In this document: positions 1 through 9,605 of the stretch, piece by piece | Numbering within the stretch: the first letter of the stretch is position 1 | Layout of the letters: every line of letters starts with the position of its first letter | From: DATMNR01 sp963702765 | GTDB lineage: Bacteria > Chloroflexota > Ktedonobacteria > Ktedonobacterales > Ktedonobacteraceae | Assembly (NCBI GenBank): GCA_963702765.1 | Contig: CAVPEB010000044.1 | Span: forward strand, 62,001 to 126,000 | Direction of reading: 5' to 3' | Length of the DNA stretch: 64,000 bases | Position numbers and translations under genes: made by a program | The notes under the pieces: generated by a model | Told to the model about the DNA's origin: nothing | Seen by the model: the letters and a program-made list of their open reading frames with translations, nothing else | Databases searched by the model: none

Positions 1-276
1 AGGCTCGTGATTATACCGATTGCCGTGTTCGTAAGCTGCGATATGCGCGTTCTCAAGCCAAAGTTCTCCATTACGAGCGATTGCATACGAGCCACGCAGG
101 TTTACTTTTCCATCACGGATAGATTTAATTTCGGTACCTACTAATGAAATGCCAGCCTCGATTGTGCGTTCGACAAAGTAGTCGTGATATGCCTGGCGAT
201 TAACTGAGATGATTTTGACAGGTACATTATTGGTCTGAGCTTTCGTTTCATGCTTGTCAGAAGTTTGTTTTGCCAT
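1..276 (-). CDS. smpB: SsrA-binding protein SmpB (3' part outside window)
   Basis: Ninety-two codons are open from an ATG at 276 to the window edge, so the C-terminal part lies upstream of base 1. SmpB binds tmRNA and brings it to stalled ribosomes for trans-translation. The visible protein has the family's conserved core: NRQAYHDYFVERTIEAG (about residues 25-41), then VGTEIKSIRDGKVNLRGSYA and the HI-PYE-type segment HIAAYEHGNRYNHEP, which in SmpB precedes the RKLLLH stretch. The family is about 150-160 aa, so about 60 residues are missing. A GGAG lies 7 nt upstream of the ATG on the minus strand and supports this start. The N-terminal 18 residues (Lys/Thr/Gln rich) are a little longer than usual. 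The gene is divergent from the MMPL gene. I see no ssrA gene in the window. Confidence 0.95.
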   Translation of the reverse strand, partial: MAKQTSDKHETKAQTNNVPVKIISVNRQAYHDYFVERTIEAGISLVGTEIKSIRDGKVNLRGSYAIARNGELWLENAHIAAYEHGNRYNHEP

Positions 277-604
277 TGATTAACTCCATTTTATAGGACG
301 TAGATCTGTTGCTTCATTAGAGCAGCAGGAACACTGCACAGGGGTGTGTGGTTTCCTCTTTGCAGGCACAAATTATTGTTCAGGTTCAGGTGGTATGCTA
401 CATCTTGACACGAGATGAGAAACAGCTTACTAGTATTACCGGAACAAGTGCATTCATGATACAACACAGGTATGTTTTCGTCGAGAGGTAAATTCTTACC
501 TTGCGTAGCGTAGATGCGCGTCAAGAATAAAGTGAATGTATTCAAATAAAAGTATAGCTGAGATTTTAACTGCGTGTTTCAAAATATTGAAGAAAGGTTC
601 TTTT
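277..604. other. Divergent intergenic region, smpB / MMPL gene
   Basis: This 328-bp gap holds no convincing gene; the short ORFs in it lack recognisable features. On the minus strand a TATAAA at 290-295 sits just before the GGAG of smpB but has no good -35. On the plus strand a TTGACA at 405-410 is followed 17 nt later by TACTAG (428-433), a weak promoter candidate about 170 nt before the preferred MMPL start at 605. Neither is certain. Confidence 0.4.
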
Positions 605-2950
605 ATGTTTTACCATCTTGGCAAGTTAGCCACCCGCTATCGCTGGTTGATTGTGGGTCTTTGGATGGTTGCTATTGCCGCATCTCTACCTTTTGCACCG
701 CGAGCCAGTGAGGTACTCCATTCGGGAGGTTTTGTGAGCCCTGATGTCGAATCTCAGCGAGCGGTCAATCTCCTGGTTCAGAAACTCCATCTCGATTTGA
801 CCGTTGTTCAAGTTATTTTTACCAGCCAGCATTATACAGCGGATAGCCCCCAATTTATACAAGAGACACAAACAGCTTTAGCGGGTGTGCGTGCGATGCC
901 GGAAGTATCTGGAATAGTGAGTTTTACTGATAACCCAAGACAGATTTCTATAGATCGCCATGCTGCATATATCAATGTTTTACTTAAACCTGATCCTGAT
1001 AGTGCTCCGAAGCTTTTACCAGAATTTGAACATCGTCTACAATCGGTACCTGACTTAAAGACTAGCATAGGAGGAGGTCCGGTATTTTATGAGGATATTC
1101 AATCCGTGAGCGAACGTGACTTACGTCGCGCAGAAATGTTGGCATTCCCATTTGCGGTGATTGCCCTTTTGCTTGTGTTCCGCTCGGCTATAGCTGCCAT
1201 TCTTCCTGCATTGGTAGGGGGAGGCGCAGTAATTGTCTCACTCGCACTTATCTTCGGACTTGGGCAAATCACAATTCTGTCCATCTTTGTGCTGAACATC
1301 ACTACATTGTTTGGACTAGGTTTGGGAGTAGATTACTCATTATTCATTGTCAGTCGTTTCCGCGAGGAACTTACAAGAGGTCACAATGTTGAAGAGGCGA
1401 TTGCCATCACAGTTGCTACAGCTGGACGTGCAGTTACGTTCTCTGGTCTTACTGTTTCAATTGGTCTTCTGGGTCTCGTTTTTTTTCGTATCAATATGTT
1501 ACGATCAGTTGGAATAGGAGGAGTACTCGTCGTTTTAATGGCGGTACTGGCTGCAATTACCCTGTTGCCTGCTGTTCTAGCCATTATTGGCACACGGGTA
1601 AACGCATTTCCAGTGCGTCTTCCGAGGCTGTGGGGACGAAAGCAAGAACAGCCAAATCGGGATGGTTCGACCTCTATCGATCCTCAATATGGGTTCTGGT
1701 ACCGTCTATCACAGGTAGTTATGCGCTATCCCTTGCGCATATTTGTAACCGTTCTCTTCATTTTGATTGGGCTGGGCTTGCCTTTCTTAATGGTACGATT
1801 TTCTGCGCCTGATGCTTCAATTCTTCCTGCTGATGTACCTTCTCGAGCGGCATATGATTTACTGGCGAGTCGTTTCAATGCCCGTGAAACGACACCGATT
1901 CTTTTAGCTGTTCAGACGAAAGGCAATGTGCTTACGCCCAATAATATTCATAATCTCTATGCATATGTACAACGAATTGAAGCAGATCCGCTCGTCCAAC
2001 GGGTGGATAGCATTGTAAGCGCTGATCCTCGATTTACTTTAGAGCAGTACGAGTTGTTGTATGCTCATCCTCAACTGGTTGCTGATCCCTACCTGGCTGC
2101 TTTTCTTAAAACATCGGTGGCTGGAGATACCACTATGATCTCGGTTATCAGTAAATATGGAATGTTAGATCAGCATACCGAAGCATTAGTACAAACAATT
2201 CGGAATACACATCTCGGAAATGGCATTACGGTGCTTGTCGATGGTGGGACGGCAGGCAATATAGATTATGTGCAATCCCTTTACACTGATTTTCCTATGG
2301 CCGTGTTAGTCGTATCGATCACCACATACGTTGTGTTACTGTTGTTCTTCCGTTCATTGTTCTTGCCCCTTAAGGCTATTTTGATGAACACGCTTTCTAT
2401 ACTGGCAAGTTATGGTGCATTAGTTGTGATATTTCAGAACGGATTTATGCACCAGGTACTCGGCTTTACTCCACTGGGCTTTGTTGAGGCTTCAAGTCCA
2501 ATTCTCTTGTTCTGCACATTGTTTGGTCTCTCTATGGATTATGAAGTGTTCCTGCTGTTTAGAATTCAGGAAGCTTACTGGCAGACCGGTGACAATGCTA
2601 AGGCAGTTGCTCTTGGCTTGCAGCGGAGTGGAAGAATTATTACTAGTGCTGCTCTAATTGTGATTGTGGTCAGTGCGTGTTTTGCTACAGCGGACATGAT
2701 CCTGGTTAAAGCGTTGGGTCTTGGTATGGCGATCGCTGTAGCCCTCGATGCAACGCTAGTACGGGGATTACTCGTACCTGCTACCATGCGGTTACTCGGC
2801 GATTGGAACTGGTGGCTGCCTTTTGTAGGTGTGCAACGACGTAAGCCATTTTTTGTCGAAGATGCGGATTTGCAAGAATTAGAGCAAGACAAAAGCGATG
2901 AACTTCCTATTGGATTGGGTGAAGATGCTCAGATTGGAGGGAAGCAATGA
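605..2950 (+). CDS. MMPL/RND-family membrane transporter
   Basis: A 781-aa integral membrane protein of the MMPL (RND-like) family, which exports lipids or other hydrophobic substrates. Two homologous halves are visible. Each has one TM segment, an extracytoplasmic domain, and a five-TM bundle. The diagnostic GLGVDYSLFIVSRFREE in the first half and GLSMDYEVFLLFRIQE in the second are the conserved Asp-Tyr proton-relay segments of TM4 and TM10. The upstream reading frame extends to 536, but the ATG at 605 has an AGAAAGG 7 nt upstream and begins directly at the first hydrophobic helix (MFYHLGKLATRYRW), so I prefer it. The gene's last codons overlap the next gene in an ATGA, implying translational coupling to a CrtC/AttH-type lipoprotein. 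The substrate cannot be deduced. Confidence 0.9.
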   Translation: MFYHLGKLATRYRWLIVGLWMVAIAASLPFAPRASEVLHSGGFVSPDVESQRAVNLLVQKLHLDLTVVQVIFTSQHYTADSPQFIQETQTALAGVRAMPEVSGIVSFTDNPRQISIDRHAAYINVLLKPDPDSAPKLLPEFEHRLQSVPDLKTSIGGGPVFYEDIQSVSERDLRRAEMLAFPFAVIALLLVFRSAIAAILPALVGGGAVIVSLALIFGLGQITILSIFVLNITTLFGLGLGVDYSLFIVSRFREELTRGHNVEEAIAITVATAGRAVTFSGLTVSIGLLGLVFFRINMLRSVGIGGVLVVLMAVLAAITLLPAVLAIIGTRVNAFPVRLPRLWGRKQEQPNRDGSTSIDPQYGFWYRLSQVVMRYPLRIFVTVLFILIGLGLPFLMVRFSAPDASILPADVPSRAAYDLLASRFNARETTPILLAVQTKGNVLTPNNIHNLYAYVQRIEADPLVQRVDSIVSADPRFTLEQYELLYAHPQLVADPYLAAFLKTSVAGDTTMISVISKYGMLDQHTEALVQTIRNTHLGNGITVLVDGGTAGNIDYVQSLYTDFPMAVLVVSITTYVVLLLFFRSLFLPLKAILMNTLSILASYGALVVIFQNGFMHQVLGFTPLGFVEASSPILLFCTLFGLSMDYEVFLLFRIQEAYWQTGDNAKAVALGLQRSGRIITSAALIVIVVSACFATADMILVKALGLGMAIAVALDATLVRGLLVPATMRLLGDWNWWLPFVGVQRRKPFFVEDADLQELEQDKSDELPIGLGEDAQIGGKQ

Positions 2951-4053
2951 AAAAGATTTCTAGGATGGTTCCAGTTCCATCGCTTGTAATACTGATAGTA
3001 CTTTTTTCTTCTTGTGGATTTCCAGGTGTGGTATCTACATCATCTCAATTGCCAATTGTACACTCGTCGCCTACGGCAACTCCATTGCCGCCTATTCGCT
3101 TTCCCCAGGATGAGGCACCACATCGAGATTTGACAGAATGGTGGTATTATACCGGCCATATGAATGCAACTATGCCAGGAGGACAAGTGCGTCACTATGG
3201 CTTTGAGCTTGTCTTTTTCCAGGCTCTTCGAGGAGATTTACCACCAGTCTATGCTGCGCATTTCGCTATCAGCGATATTACTCGCGGATCGTTCCATTAT
3301 GATCAACGTCGCTTAACCGAACCAAATGCAGTTATACCTGATGGCGCATCGATGAATGGCATAAACCTACAAATTGACGACTGGTCGATTAAGGGTGTCA
3401 ATGGATCAGATCATCTGATTGCGAAGATGGAGAATTATGCTATACGCATTGATTTAGAGGGTTTAAAATCTGCAACGTTACACAATGGGAATGGTTTAAT
3501 TACTTATGGGCTAGGCGGATTTTCCTACTATTATTCACGCACACGCATGTCTCTTACGGGGATATTGGTTGATCATAATCAACCTCTCCAGGTAACTGGA
3601 GAGGCGTGGATGGATCACCAGTGGGGTAACTTCTTAACTCTTAGTGGTGGTGGATGGGATTGGTTCAGCATACAGCTCACAAACAATACCGAGATGATGT
3701 TATACCTCATTCGCGATAGCACTGGAAAGATTATCTCAAGCTATATTGGCTATATAGGACCTCAGGCCAATAGTATCCTGCTGCCTGGGAGCGCGCTTGA
3801 TGTGACAGTTCTTGGCCATTGGAGAAGCCCTGTCACAGGAGCAAACTACCCATCCGGTTGGAAGCTTGAAATCACCGATCCAAAGATACGAGCCTCACTC
3901 TTACTATTACCTGAATTGAAAGACCAGGAACTTGTGGTCTTTCAATCGACAGGTAATAGCTATTGGGAAGGAGCCGTAAGTATTCAAGGGGAGAGCGCAG
4001 GGAAGATTGTGAGTGGTGAGGGTTATGTCGAGCTAACAGGCTATACTCATTGA
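2947..4053 (+). CDS. CrtC/AttH-type lipocalin-like lipoprotein
   Basis: A 368-aa predicted lipoprotein. The signal segment (about residues 9-23) ends in the lipobox FSSC, followed by a Ser/Thr/Pro linker. The mature part carries the hallmarks of the CrtC (hydroxyneurosporene synthase / carotenoid 1,2-hydratase) and AttH lipocalin-like family: HRDLTEWWYYTGHM near residue 60 and GEAWMDHQWGNF with WDWFSIQL near residues 218-238. Known members hydrate carotenoids or are uncharacterised secreted proteins. Start ATG 2947 overlaps the stop of the MMPL gene (ATGA), so the two are probably made together. A surface lipoprotein coupled to a lipid-type exporter suggests action on a hydrophobic exported molecule; this is inference. 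No terminator is evident after it; an AT-rich gap of 230 bp follows. Confidence 0.8.
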   Translation: MKKISRMVPVPSLVILIVLFSSCGFPGVVSTSSQLPIVHSSPTATPLPPIRFPQDEAPHRDLTEWWYYTGHMNATMPGGQVRHYGFELVFFQALRGDLPPVYAAHFAISDITRGSFHYDQRRLTEPNAVIPDGASMNGINLQIDDWSIKGVNGSDHLIAKMENYAIRIDLEGLKSATLHNGNGLITYGLGGFSYYYSRTRMSLTGILVDHNQPLQVTGEAWMDHQWGNFLTLSGGGWDWFSIQLTNNTEMMLYLIRDSTGKIISSYIGYIGPQANSILLPGSALDVTVLGHWRSPVTGANYPSGWKLEITDPKIRASLLLLPELKDQELVVFQSTGNSYWEGAVSIQGESAGKIVSGEGYVELTGYTH

Positions 4054-4283
4054 ACTCAATCGTAGTAAAATATATGATATACTCTTCAGGTATCTTTAGA
4101 CTCGTACTTCCATATTTTAATTTGTAATTGCATGTGTAAGATATTGTGTGACTAAATGTGATACAATGTAGCACTATGTATTGTTGTGTTAATTATTCCT
4201 ACACAGGTGTTTGGTTATACAATATAGTTCGTTATTCTCTTGGTATGGGTGGTAATTATTTGCAAAAAGCGCAGGAAGCATAG

Positions 4284-7211
4284 ATGGAGACCAGAACACG
4301 GCCACCAACACAAGAACAATCTGCCATTGTTGAGCGGGTTGCTCGCATAGTTTCTCGAGTACGAGGAGCAAAACCTGATTATGCTCGTTTGGCTGCAGAA
4401 TTAGAGCCAGCAATTCCATTTGATGTTTTTGGCATCGTCTTAATACGCCATGATAGGCAGGCGGTTCGAGTGGTGGTCTCTACGCATGAGGCGGACGGAT
4501 GGATTGCACATTATCACCAGCATCCGTTAGAAGACTCGATGGTTGAAAATATATTACAGCGAAGCCAATCACCATATATTAATTCATCAGGGAACGAACC
4601 ACATCATACCTCCAGTACTCCCCACGAGCAAGATCTAGCCAAAATCGAAATTAAGAACTACCCAGATGGTTTGGATGGTTCACCCGCGCAAAGTGGTGAC
4701 GCCCTTAGTGGCAGGCCTTATCTGCATTCTACTTTGATCGCGCCGTTGGTAGTTGGTGATCAAATACTAGGTTCATTAGAACTAGGTAGCACACGCTTAG
4801 ATGCATATGCTGGAGAAGCTCTCCAACGACTTATCAATGCAGTAGTACATGTTCTTGCTGCAGCTATCGAGAGCGCGCAAATAGGCGGTAGTGTAGAAAT
4901 ACAAGATCGGCAGCGTGAGGAACTGAAGAATGTTTCCAGCGCTCTTGCCACTGAAATGGACCTTTCCATGATTCTCGATAGAATTGTGGTTGGAATTGCA
5001 AAAGCATTAGATCTTTCCTCTGCGATAATCACGCTGGATCAGCGGTCTGGTAGCCTGAAGATGGTTGCGCAAAATGGCATGGATAGCTTTGGTTTAAAAC
5101 AAATTGTTGAGCGTGAAATAGCAGTAACCGAACAAGCGATCATTGGTTTTACTCTGAAGCATCATCAGCCTAATTTTTCAAATGATATAGAAGTGGATAG
5201 CCGTTTCCCTGCGAGCCAGATATTTGCTTCACAACTCGGCATTCGTTCTATTTTCTGCTATCCGCTTGTAAGTGGCTCAACTGTGTATGGAGCTTTATTG
5301 CTCTGTTCATCTGAACCAGGAGGATTTACACCTCTTAAATTAGATATACTTACTCTTTTTGCAAACCAGGCTACTATTGCTATTCATAATGGTATGTTAC
5401 TAGAGTCTGCGAGGGAGCGAAGACGATTTCAAGAGGCAATCGAGCAACTCGATGCAGTGCGCCAACAATATGGTCCTTATGAAGTAAATGAACTGAATGA
5501 GCTAAGCTTGCTCAAAAAGGTGCGCGAAGAATCGGAACAGATCTTTGGTGTCAGTTTTAATAGTCTTCTACGTTTTATTAGTGATCACTTATTGACATCA
5601 AGTGAACGAGACTTACAGAAAATATTGCGTGCTGTCAATGATGAAGAACATGTTACAGACGGTATCTATGTCAACGGATCTGCTGTACCATTACTTGAGG
5701 AGCAAAAAGCTGCAACGCTTATAGAAACGGCTGAGACAGCACTTGTTCGCGCTGGACTATTAGGTGATGTGAGCGCATCTCTAACCCCGGTAATCATTCA
5801 ACTCTATGAGCGAATTAGAAGTGATATGACTACTCCCTGGTTTGTTGTAGATGGGCAAGGCAGATGTATTTATGTAAATCCTGCTGCAGAAGTATTTTGT
5901 GGAATACATCTTTCTCTAGATCAATTAGGAAATCTCGCTAGTTTGCAGCATTTTGCATATGAAGCAGATGGAGATACTTTACAAAAAGATATGCATGAGG
6001 TGTCGTGGCCGTTAGAGAACAAGGTACATTTTGATACATATCTTCGATACTCTCAGAATACTTCATTAACGCTACTAGATGCATTTACTGGTTTGTTTCC
6101 ACGCATGCGCAATGCAGATGAAGCACGTTTGTATCTTCAGGAATTTTCTCACTCCGATCTTGCTTCAGAGGATGAAGGATTAGTTGAACATCAACGAAAT
6201 CTTGCACAAATGGAATTTTCGTCGTCACAGCCATTTCGTTTTATTATTACTGCAGAGCCTGTTCAGAAAGGCTCTCGACATCCATTTCAGGTTGGGTCTG
6301 ATAGGGGTAGCAAGGAAGAGCTATTCTTCATCAATATACATTCTGATAAGGGACCAAGAAATCGTTTTTCTGATCCCCAAACGATGCTTCCAAATAGCGC
6401 TCCTTCAGATCGCCATTATCAATTTGTATGCTTTGCTTTGTATGATTCCCAAGGTCACCTTTTAGGTAATGCACTACAAATTCTGGATATCACGGAGCAG
6501 GTTAGGGATGAAAAGAATAAGGCAACATTACTCTCAACTGTCTCTCATGATTTGCGAACACCTCTTACAGCTATCAAAGCTGCTGCGACAGGGCTACTAC
6601 AGCCTGATATTACCTGGGATGAGCAGTTGCTTCACGAAATACTTGAAGATATTGATACCGAGGCCGATCATTTGCTTTCTCTGATCAATTCTTTCATTGA
6701 AATGTCACGTATTGATATGGGCGCGCTGGTACTTGAAAAAGAGTGGTGTGACATTGTGGAAGTCGTACATAGTGCTTGCGCCGATGCCAAGCGTCTGTTA
6801 GCTGACTATCCTGTACGAACAGATTTTCAAACTCAGTTGCCAATGGTTTATGTTGATTATGTTCAAATCAAGCGAGTTCTATATTGTTTGATTGAAAATG
6901 CTGTACATCATAGCCCTGAACATACTGAGATTGTTATCGAAGTTGCTACTGTCAATGTTGGAGATGAAGATGTTGTCACGACCGAAGATTCGCAAAAATA
7001 CTTGCGTGTACGGGTAATTGACTATGGTACCGGTATACCAAATGGGGAGCAAGAGCGAATTTTCAAGACCTTTTACAGCCTTGATACACAAGGTAGTGGG
7101 CTCGGGCTGGCAATCAGCAGAGGAATTATTGAAGCTCATCAGGGCCGTATCAGAGTTGAGTCTGTCCTTGGAGGAGGATCCTGTTTTGCCTTTGTACTAC
7201 CAATTTTATGA
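4284..7211 (+). CDS. Soluble GAF-GAF-PAS sensor histidine kinase
   Basis: A 975-aa cytoplasmic histidine kinase with no membrane segments. Order of parts: a first GAF-like domain (about residues 30-195, with a variable insert near 85-125), a second GAF (about 220-375), a helical linker, a PAS-like segment beginning near 515 (TPWFVVDGQGRCIYVNPAA), a second region leading to the kinase core, the HisKA H box STVSHDLRTPLTAIKAAA with His755, and the HATPase domain with N box (CLIENAVHHSPEHTEIVIE), G1 (DYGTGIPNGEQERIF) and G2 (GSGLGLAISRGIIEAHQGRI). The core most resembles KdpD-type kinases, but the KdpD N-terminal domain is missing. The response regulator begins 18 bp downstream, so the pair is a two-component system. 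The signal is unknown; GAF domains could bind a small ligand or cofactor. Confidence 0.9.
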   Translation: METRTRPPTQEQSAIVERVARIVSRVRGAKPDYARLAAELEPAIPFDVFGIVLIRHDRQAVRVVVSTHEADGWIAHYHQHPLEDSMVENILQRSQSPYINSSGNEPHHTSSTPHEQDLAKIEIKNYPDGLDGSPAQSGDALSGRPYLHSTLIAPLVVGDQILGSLELGSTRLDAYAGEALQRLINAVVHVLAAAIESAQIGGSVEIQDRQREELKNVSSALATEMDLSMILDRIVVGIAKALDLSSAIITLDQRSGSLKMVAQNGMDSFGLKQIVEREIAVTEQAIIGFTLKHHQPNFSNDIEVDSRFPASQIFASQLGIRSIFCYPLVSGSTVYGALLLCSSEPGGFTPLKLDILTLFANQATIAIHNGMLLESARERRRFQEAIEQLDAVRQQYGPYEVNELNELSLLKKVREESEQIFGVSFNSLLRFISDHLLTSSERDLQKILRAVNDEEHVTDGIYVNGSAVPLLEEQKAATLIETAETALVRAGLLGDVSASLTPVIIQLYERIRSDMTTPWFVVDGQGRCIYVNPAAEVFCGIHLSLDQLGNLASLQHFAYEADGDTLQKDMHEVSWPLENKVHFDTYLRYSQNTSLTLLDAFTGLFPRMRNADEARLYLQEFSHSDLASEDEGLVEHQRNLAQMEFSSSQPFRFIITAEPVQKGSRHPFQVGSDRGSKEELFFINIHSDKGPRNRFSDPQTMLPNSAPSDRHYQFVCFALYDSQGHLLGNALQILDITEQVRDEKNKATLLSTVSHDLRTPLTAIKAAATGLLQPDITWDEQLLHEILEDIDTEADHLLSLINSFIEMSRIDMGALVLEKEWCDIVEVVHSACADAKRLLADYPVRTDFQTQLPMVYVDYVQIKRVLYCLIENAVHHSPEHTEIVIEVATVNVGDEDVVTTEDSQKYLRVRVIDYGTGIPNGEQERIFKTFYSLDTQGSGLGLAISRGIIEAHQGRIRVESVLGGGSCFAFVLPIL

Positions 7212-7229
7212 TAGGGGGTTACTGGCCTC

Positions 7230-8009
7230 ATGAAGACAAAAGGGAAATGCATACTTATAGTAGATGATGAACCACCGATACAGCGAATTTTACGCAGGAA
7301 TCTTACCATGAGTGGTTATGATGTCCTGGTAGCAGACAATGGAGAACAAGCTTTAGAATTGGCACATCTCCATGAACCGGATCTGATATTATTAGATCTC
7401 TGGTTACCAGGGGATATGGATGGAATGAGTGTATGCGCGCAGGTGCGCCAATGGTCTCAAGTTCCAATCATTGTAGTATCAGCAAAAACAGATGAAAAGC
7501 AAAAAGTGCAGGCACTGGATAGAGGAGCAGATGATTATTTAACCAAGCCATTTAATAATGATGAGTTGCTTGCACGTGTACGAGCCTGCCTGAGACGGGC
7601 TGCAAATCTTACAGAAGGGGTGAATGTGCAACAACCAGAGGTAATAACCTCTGAGGATGATTATGTGAGCATAGATCTTGAAAGGCGAATTGTGCGTGCG
7701 GGGACTCAAGAAATGAAGCTGACGCCAACTGAGTTTGAACTATTGCACCAATTAATGTTGCATGCCGGAAAAGTAATGACGCATCGTACATTGTTACGGT
7801 CAGTTTGGGGTCCTGAGTATGGTGAAGAAACGGATTACTTGCGGGTCTATGTACGTCAACTCCGTCGAAAAATTGAGCAGGAACCTTCACAACCAAAATA
7901 TATACTGACTGAGCCTGGAGTAGGTTATGTGTTTCGTCCACAAGTGATTGTGGCACATGCAGATGAAGCACAATCAGTCATTTCCACAACAACATCAACC
8001 GACATATAA
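7230..8009 (+). CDS. OmpR/KdpE-type response regulator
   Basis: A 259-aa response regulator of the OmpR/PhoB class, partner of the kinase immediately upstream. The receiver domain (about 1-125) has the acidic pair in LIVDDEPP, phospho-acceptor Asp56 in ILLDLWLPG, and the Lys of DDYLTKPF. The winged-helix DNA-binding domain (about 140-240) has the typical LTPTEFELLHQLMLHAGKV and the recognition region DYLRVYVRQLRRKIE, ending GVGYVF. The sequence is closest in style to KdpE, but no kdpFABC genes are in the window, so the regulon is unknown. A Ser/Thr-rich tail of about 20 residues ends the protein. An AT-rich gap of 204 bp separates it from the chemosensory cluster. Confidence 0.9.
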   Translation: MKTKGKCILIVDDEPPIQRILRRNLTMSGYDVLVADNGEQALELAHLHEPDLILLDLWLPGDMDGMSVCAQVRQWSQVPIIVVSAKTDEKQKVQALDRGADDYLTKPFNNDELLARVRACLRRAANLTEGVNVQQPEVITSEDDYVSIDLERRIVRAGTQEMKLTPTEFELLHQLMLHAGKVMTHRTLLRSVWGPEYGEETDYLRVYVRQLRRKIEQEPSQPKYILTEPGVGYVFRPQVIVAHADEAQSVISTTTSTDI

Positions 8010-8213
8010 CTAAACAAAAATTTGATAAAAATAAACTTTAATACAATTTTAATGACTTTTCTATGTTTTTTATGCTTGTCTAACTTCAATTACAGTACAC
8101 TGCGATAATGGGAATATCCAGGGTTCATTATTGTGTGGGAGTGAAATGCGAATGTAAACTTCTTTTGGGGAGAGAGAAGCTATTTTCCGCAAGGTAAAGG
8201 AAATAGAGGAACA

Positions 8214-9605
8214 ATGGAGTCACAAGACCGTATTATGGATGGAGACCTACAAACGCTAGGGCTTCAATCTATTCTAAAAATGCTCGCGCTCAGTGGGAAA
8301 ACAGGCACATTGTTTGTACACTCGGGGCCAGAAACGCTTTCCATTAGTTTACGAAAAGGCCAGATCATGGCTTTACATGAAGAGAGTTATATCAAGTCGG
8401 ATTTACTGAGTATGCTCTGCCTCATTAATAAACTTGATCCACCTCGTGCTCATTCTGTGCGTGAAGCTTCGCAAGGTAATCTCCAGGTGGCATTAGCGAT
8501 GCTGGTTGAACGCAATTGGATGAGTGCCGAAGAGATGCAGCATCGTCTTGAATTTGCGGTCACACAATCAATCAGTCATGCTCTCCGCTGGGTAGATGGA
8601 CGTTTCTCTTTCCATCGACAATTGGTTACTATGGAAAGCCGAATGCGACCCTTGGATATTGACAGTGTGCTTCTTGAAGCATTACGCCAGGCAGACGAGT
8701 GGGAAGAAATGGGGGAGACTTCGCTTACCCGTATGACCGTTGCGCGTTGGCTACCAGAAGTAAGCAATGATGTGCGTAGTCTAGGACTGAGCCAGGAACA
8801 TATTGAAGTACTCTGTCTAGCGAATGGAGAAGTGCCACTTCAGGCCATGGCCATGGTTCTCATGCTTCCTGAAGCACGCGTTGTTCGAATAATGAACCAT
8901 TTGCTTGGATTGCACCTGATAGAAGTAGTTGATACGGCATTAGAAGCGGAATTGCAGCAAGACCTCTCCAATATCATCATCATGTGCCAGCATACATTAG
9001 CGCAACGGCGGCAAAATAATGCTCCAGATCAACATCTTCTTGGACTGATCGAAACATTATCTCAGTGTATTAATGGTTTACTTATACATCATGGTACCTA
9101 TGCGAAAAGCCTACGTGGGCGGGGACAACTTCCATTTACGGAGATTGTACGGTATTTAGAACGACGTTTTGAGCAGCCACTTCAATTGATAGCTAAGCAG
9201 CAGTATCCCATTCTAGAAACAGTGACATTTACAAGTGGGCAACTCGACTGTACTGAAATCATTCATCTGGATAAATTAGTAAAAGGAGAGAAGTTAGAGG
9301 AGTTTTATTGGGAAGCTGTACTTGGGCTTGCTACATTCTTACGAACAGTTTTCTCAACTCTGTTAAATGACGAGGTTGGTAATTCACATACTGGCCGCCA
9401 ACTTAACTACGTTTGGAAGGCGTTTCTTACAGAAATTGATCAAGAGATTCAGCAGTATCAACTGTACAGGGCGCACCAGAACACGCAACAATTGCGCAAC
9501 CGATATGGTGAAACGGCATACCAAATTGGGGCAGGTAGAAGTAGTGTCCCTCAAAGTGATGGCAATCTTTACTGGTCGCCAGAGACACAAAGGAGGTCAA
9601 TATAG
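8214..9605 (+). CDS. PATAN/DUF4388 protein heading the chemosensory operon
   Basis: A 463-aa soluble protein. Residues about 5-110 match the DUF4388/PATAN pattern: GDLQTLGLQSILKMLALSGKT, then a beta strand and GQIMALHEE. PATAN domains occur widely in two-component and chemosensory proteins of cyanobacteria, myxobacteria and Chloroflexota. The rest (about 130-463) is largely helical and I do not recognise it; it ends in a hydrophilic tail. A good ribosome site (AGAGGA) precedes the ATG. The stop codon abuts the ATG of the next gene, a receiver protein, so the two are cotranslated. Its position at the head of the CheY/CheW/MCP/CheA cluster suggests an adaptor or output role there. This is inference. 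Confidence 0.75.
   Translation: MESQDRIMDGDLQTLGLQSILKMLALSGKTGTLFVHSGPETLSISLRKGQIMALHEESYIKSDLLSMLCLINKLDPPRAHSVREASQGNLQVALAMLVERNWMSAEEMQHRLEFAVTQSISHALRWVDGRFSFHRQLVTMESRMRPLDIDSVLLEALRQADEWEEMGETSLTRMTVARWLPEVSNDVRSLGLSQEHIEVLCLANGEVPLQAMAMVLMLPEARVVRIMNHLLGLHLIEVVDTALEAELQQDLSNIIIMCQHTLAQRRQNNAPDQHLLGLIETLSQCINGLLIHHGTYAKSLRGRGQLPFTEIVRYLERRFEQPLQLIAKQQYPILETVTFTSGQLDCTEIIHLDKLVKGEKLEEFYWEAVLGLATFLRTVFSTLLNDEVGNSHTGRQLNYVWKAFLTEIDQEIQQYQLYRAHQNTQQLRNRYGETAYQIGAGRSSVPQSDGNLYWSPETQRRSI

Noticed and set aside
277..604. tmRNA (ssrA) gene near smpB
   Set aside because: No tRNA-Ala-like ends or tag-reading frame are visible in the gap upstream of smpB.
4284..8009. KdpDE potassium system
   Set aside because: The kinase lacks the KdpD N-terminal and Usp domains and has GAF/PAS domains instead; no kdpFABC genes are present.
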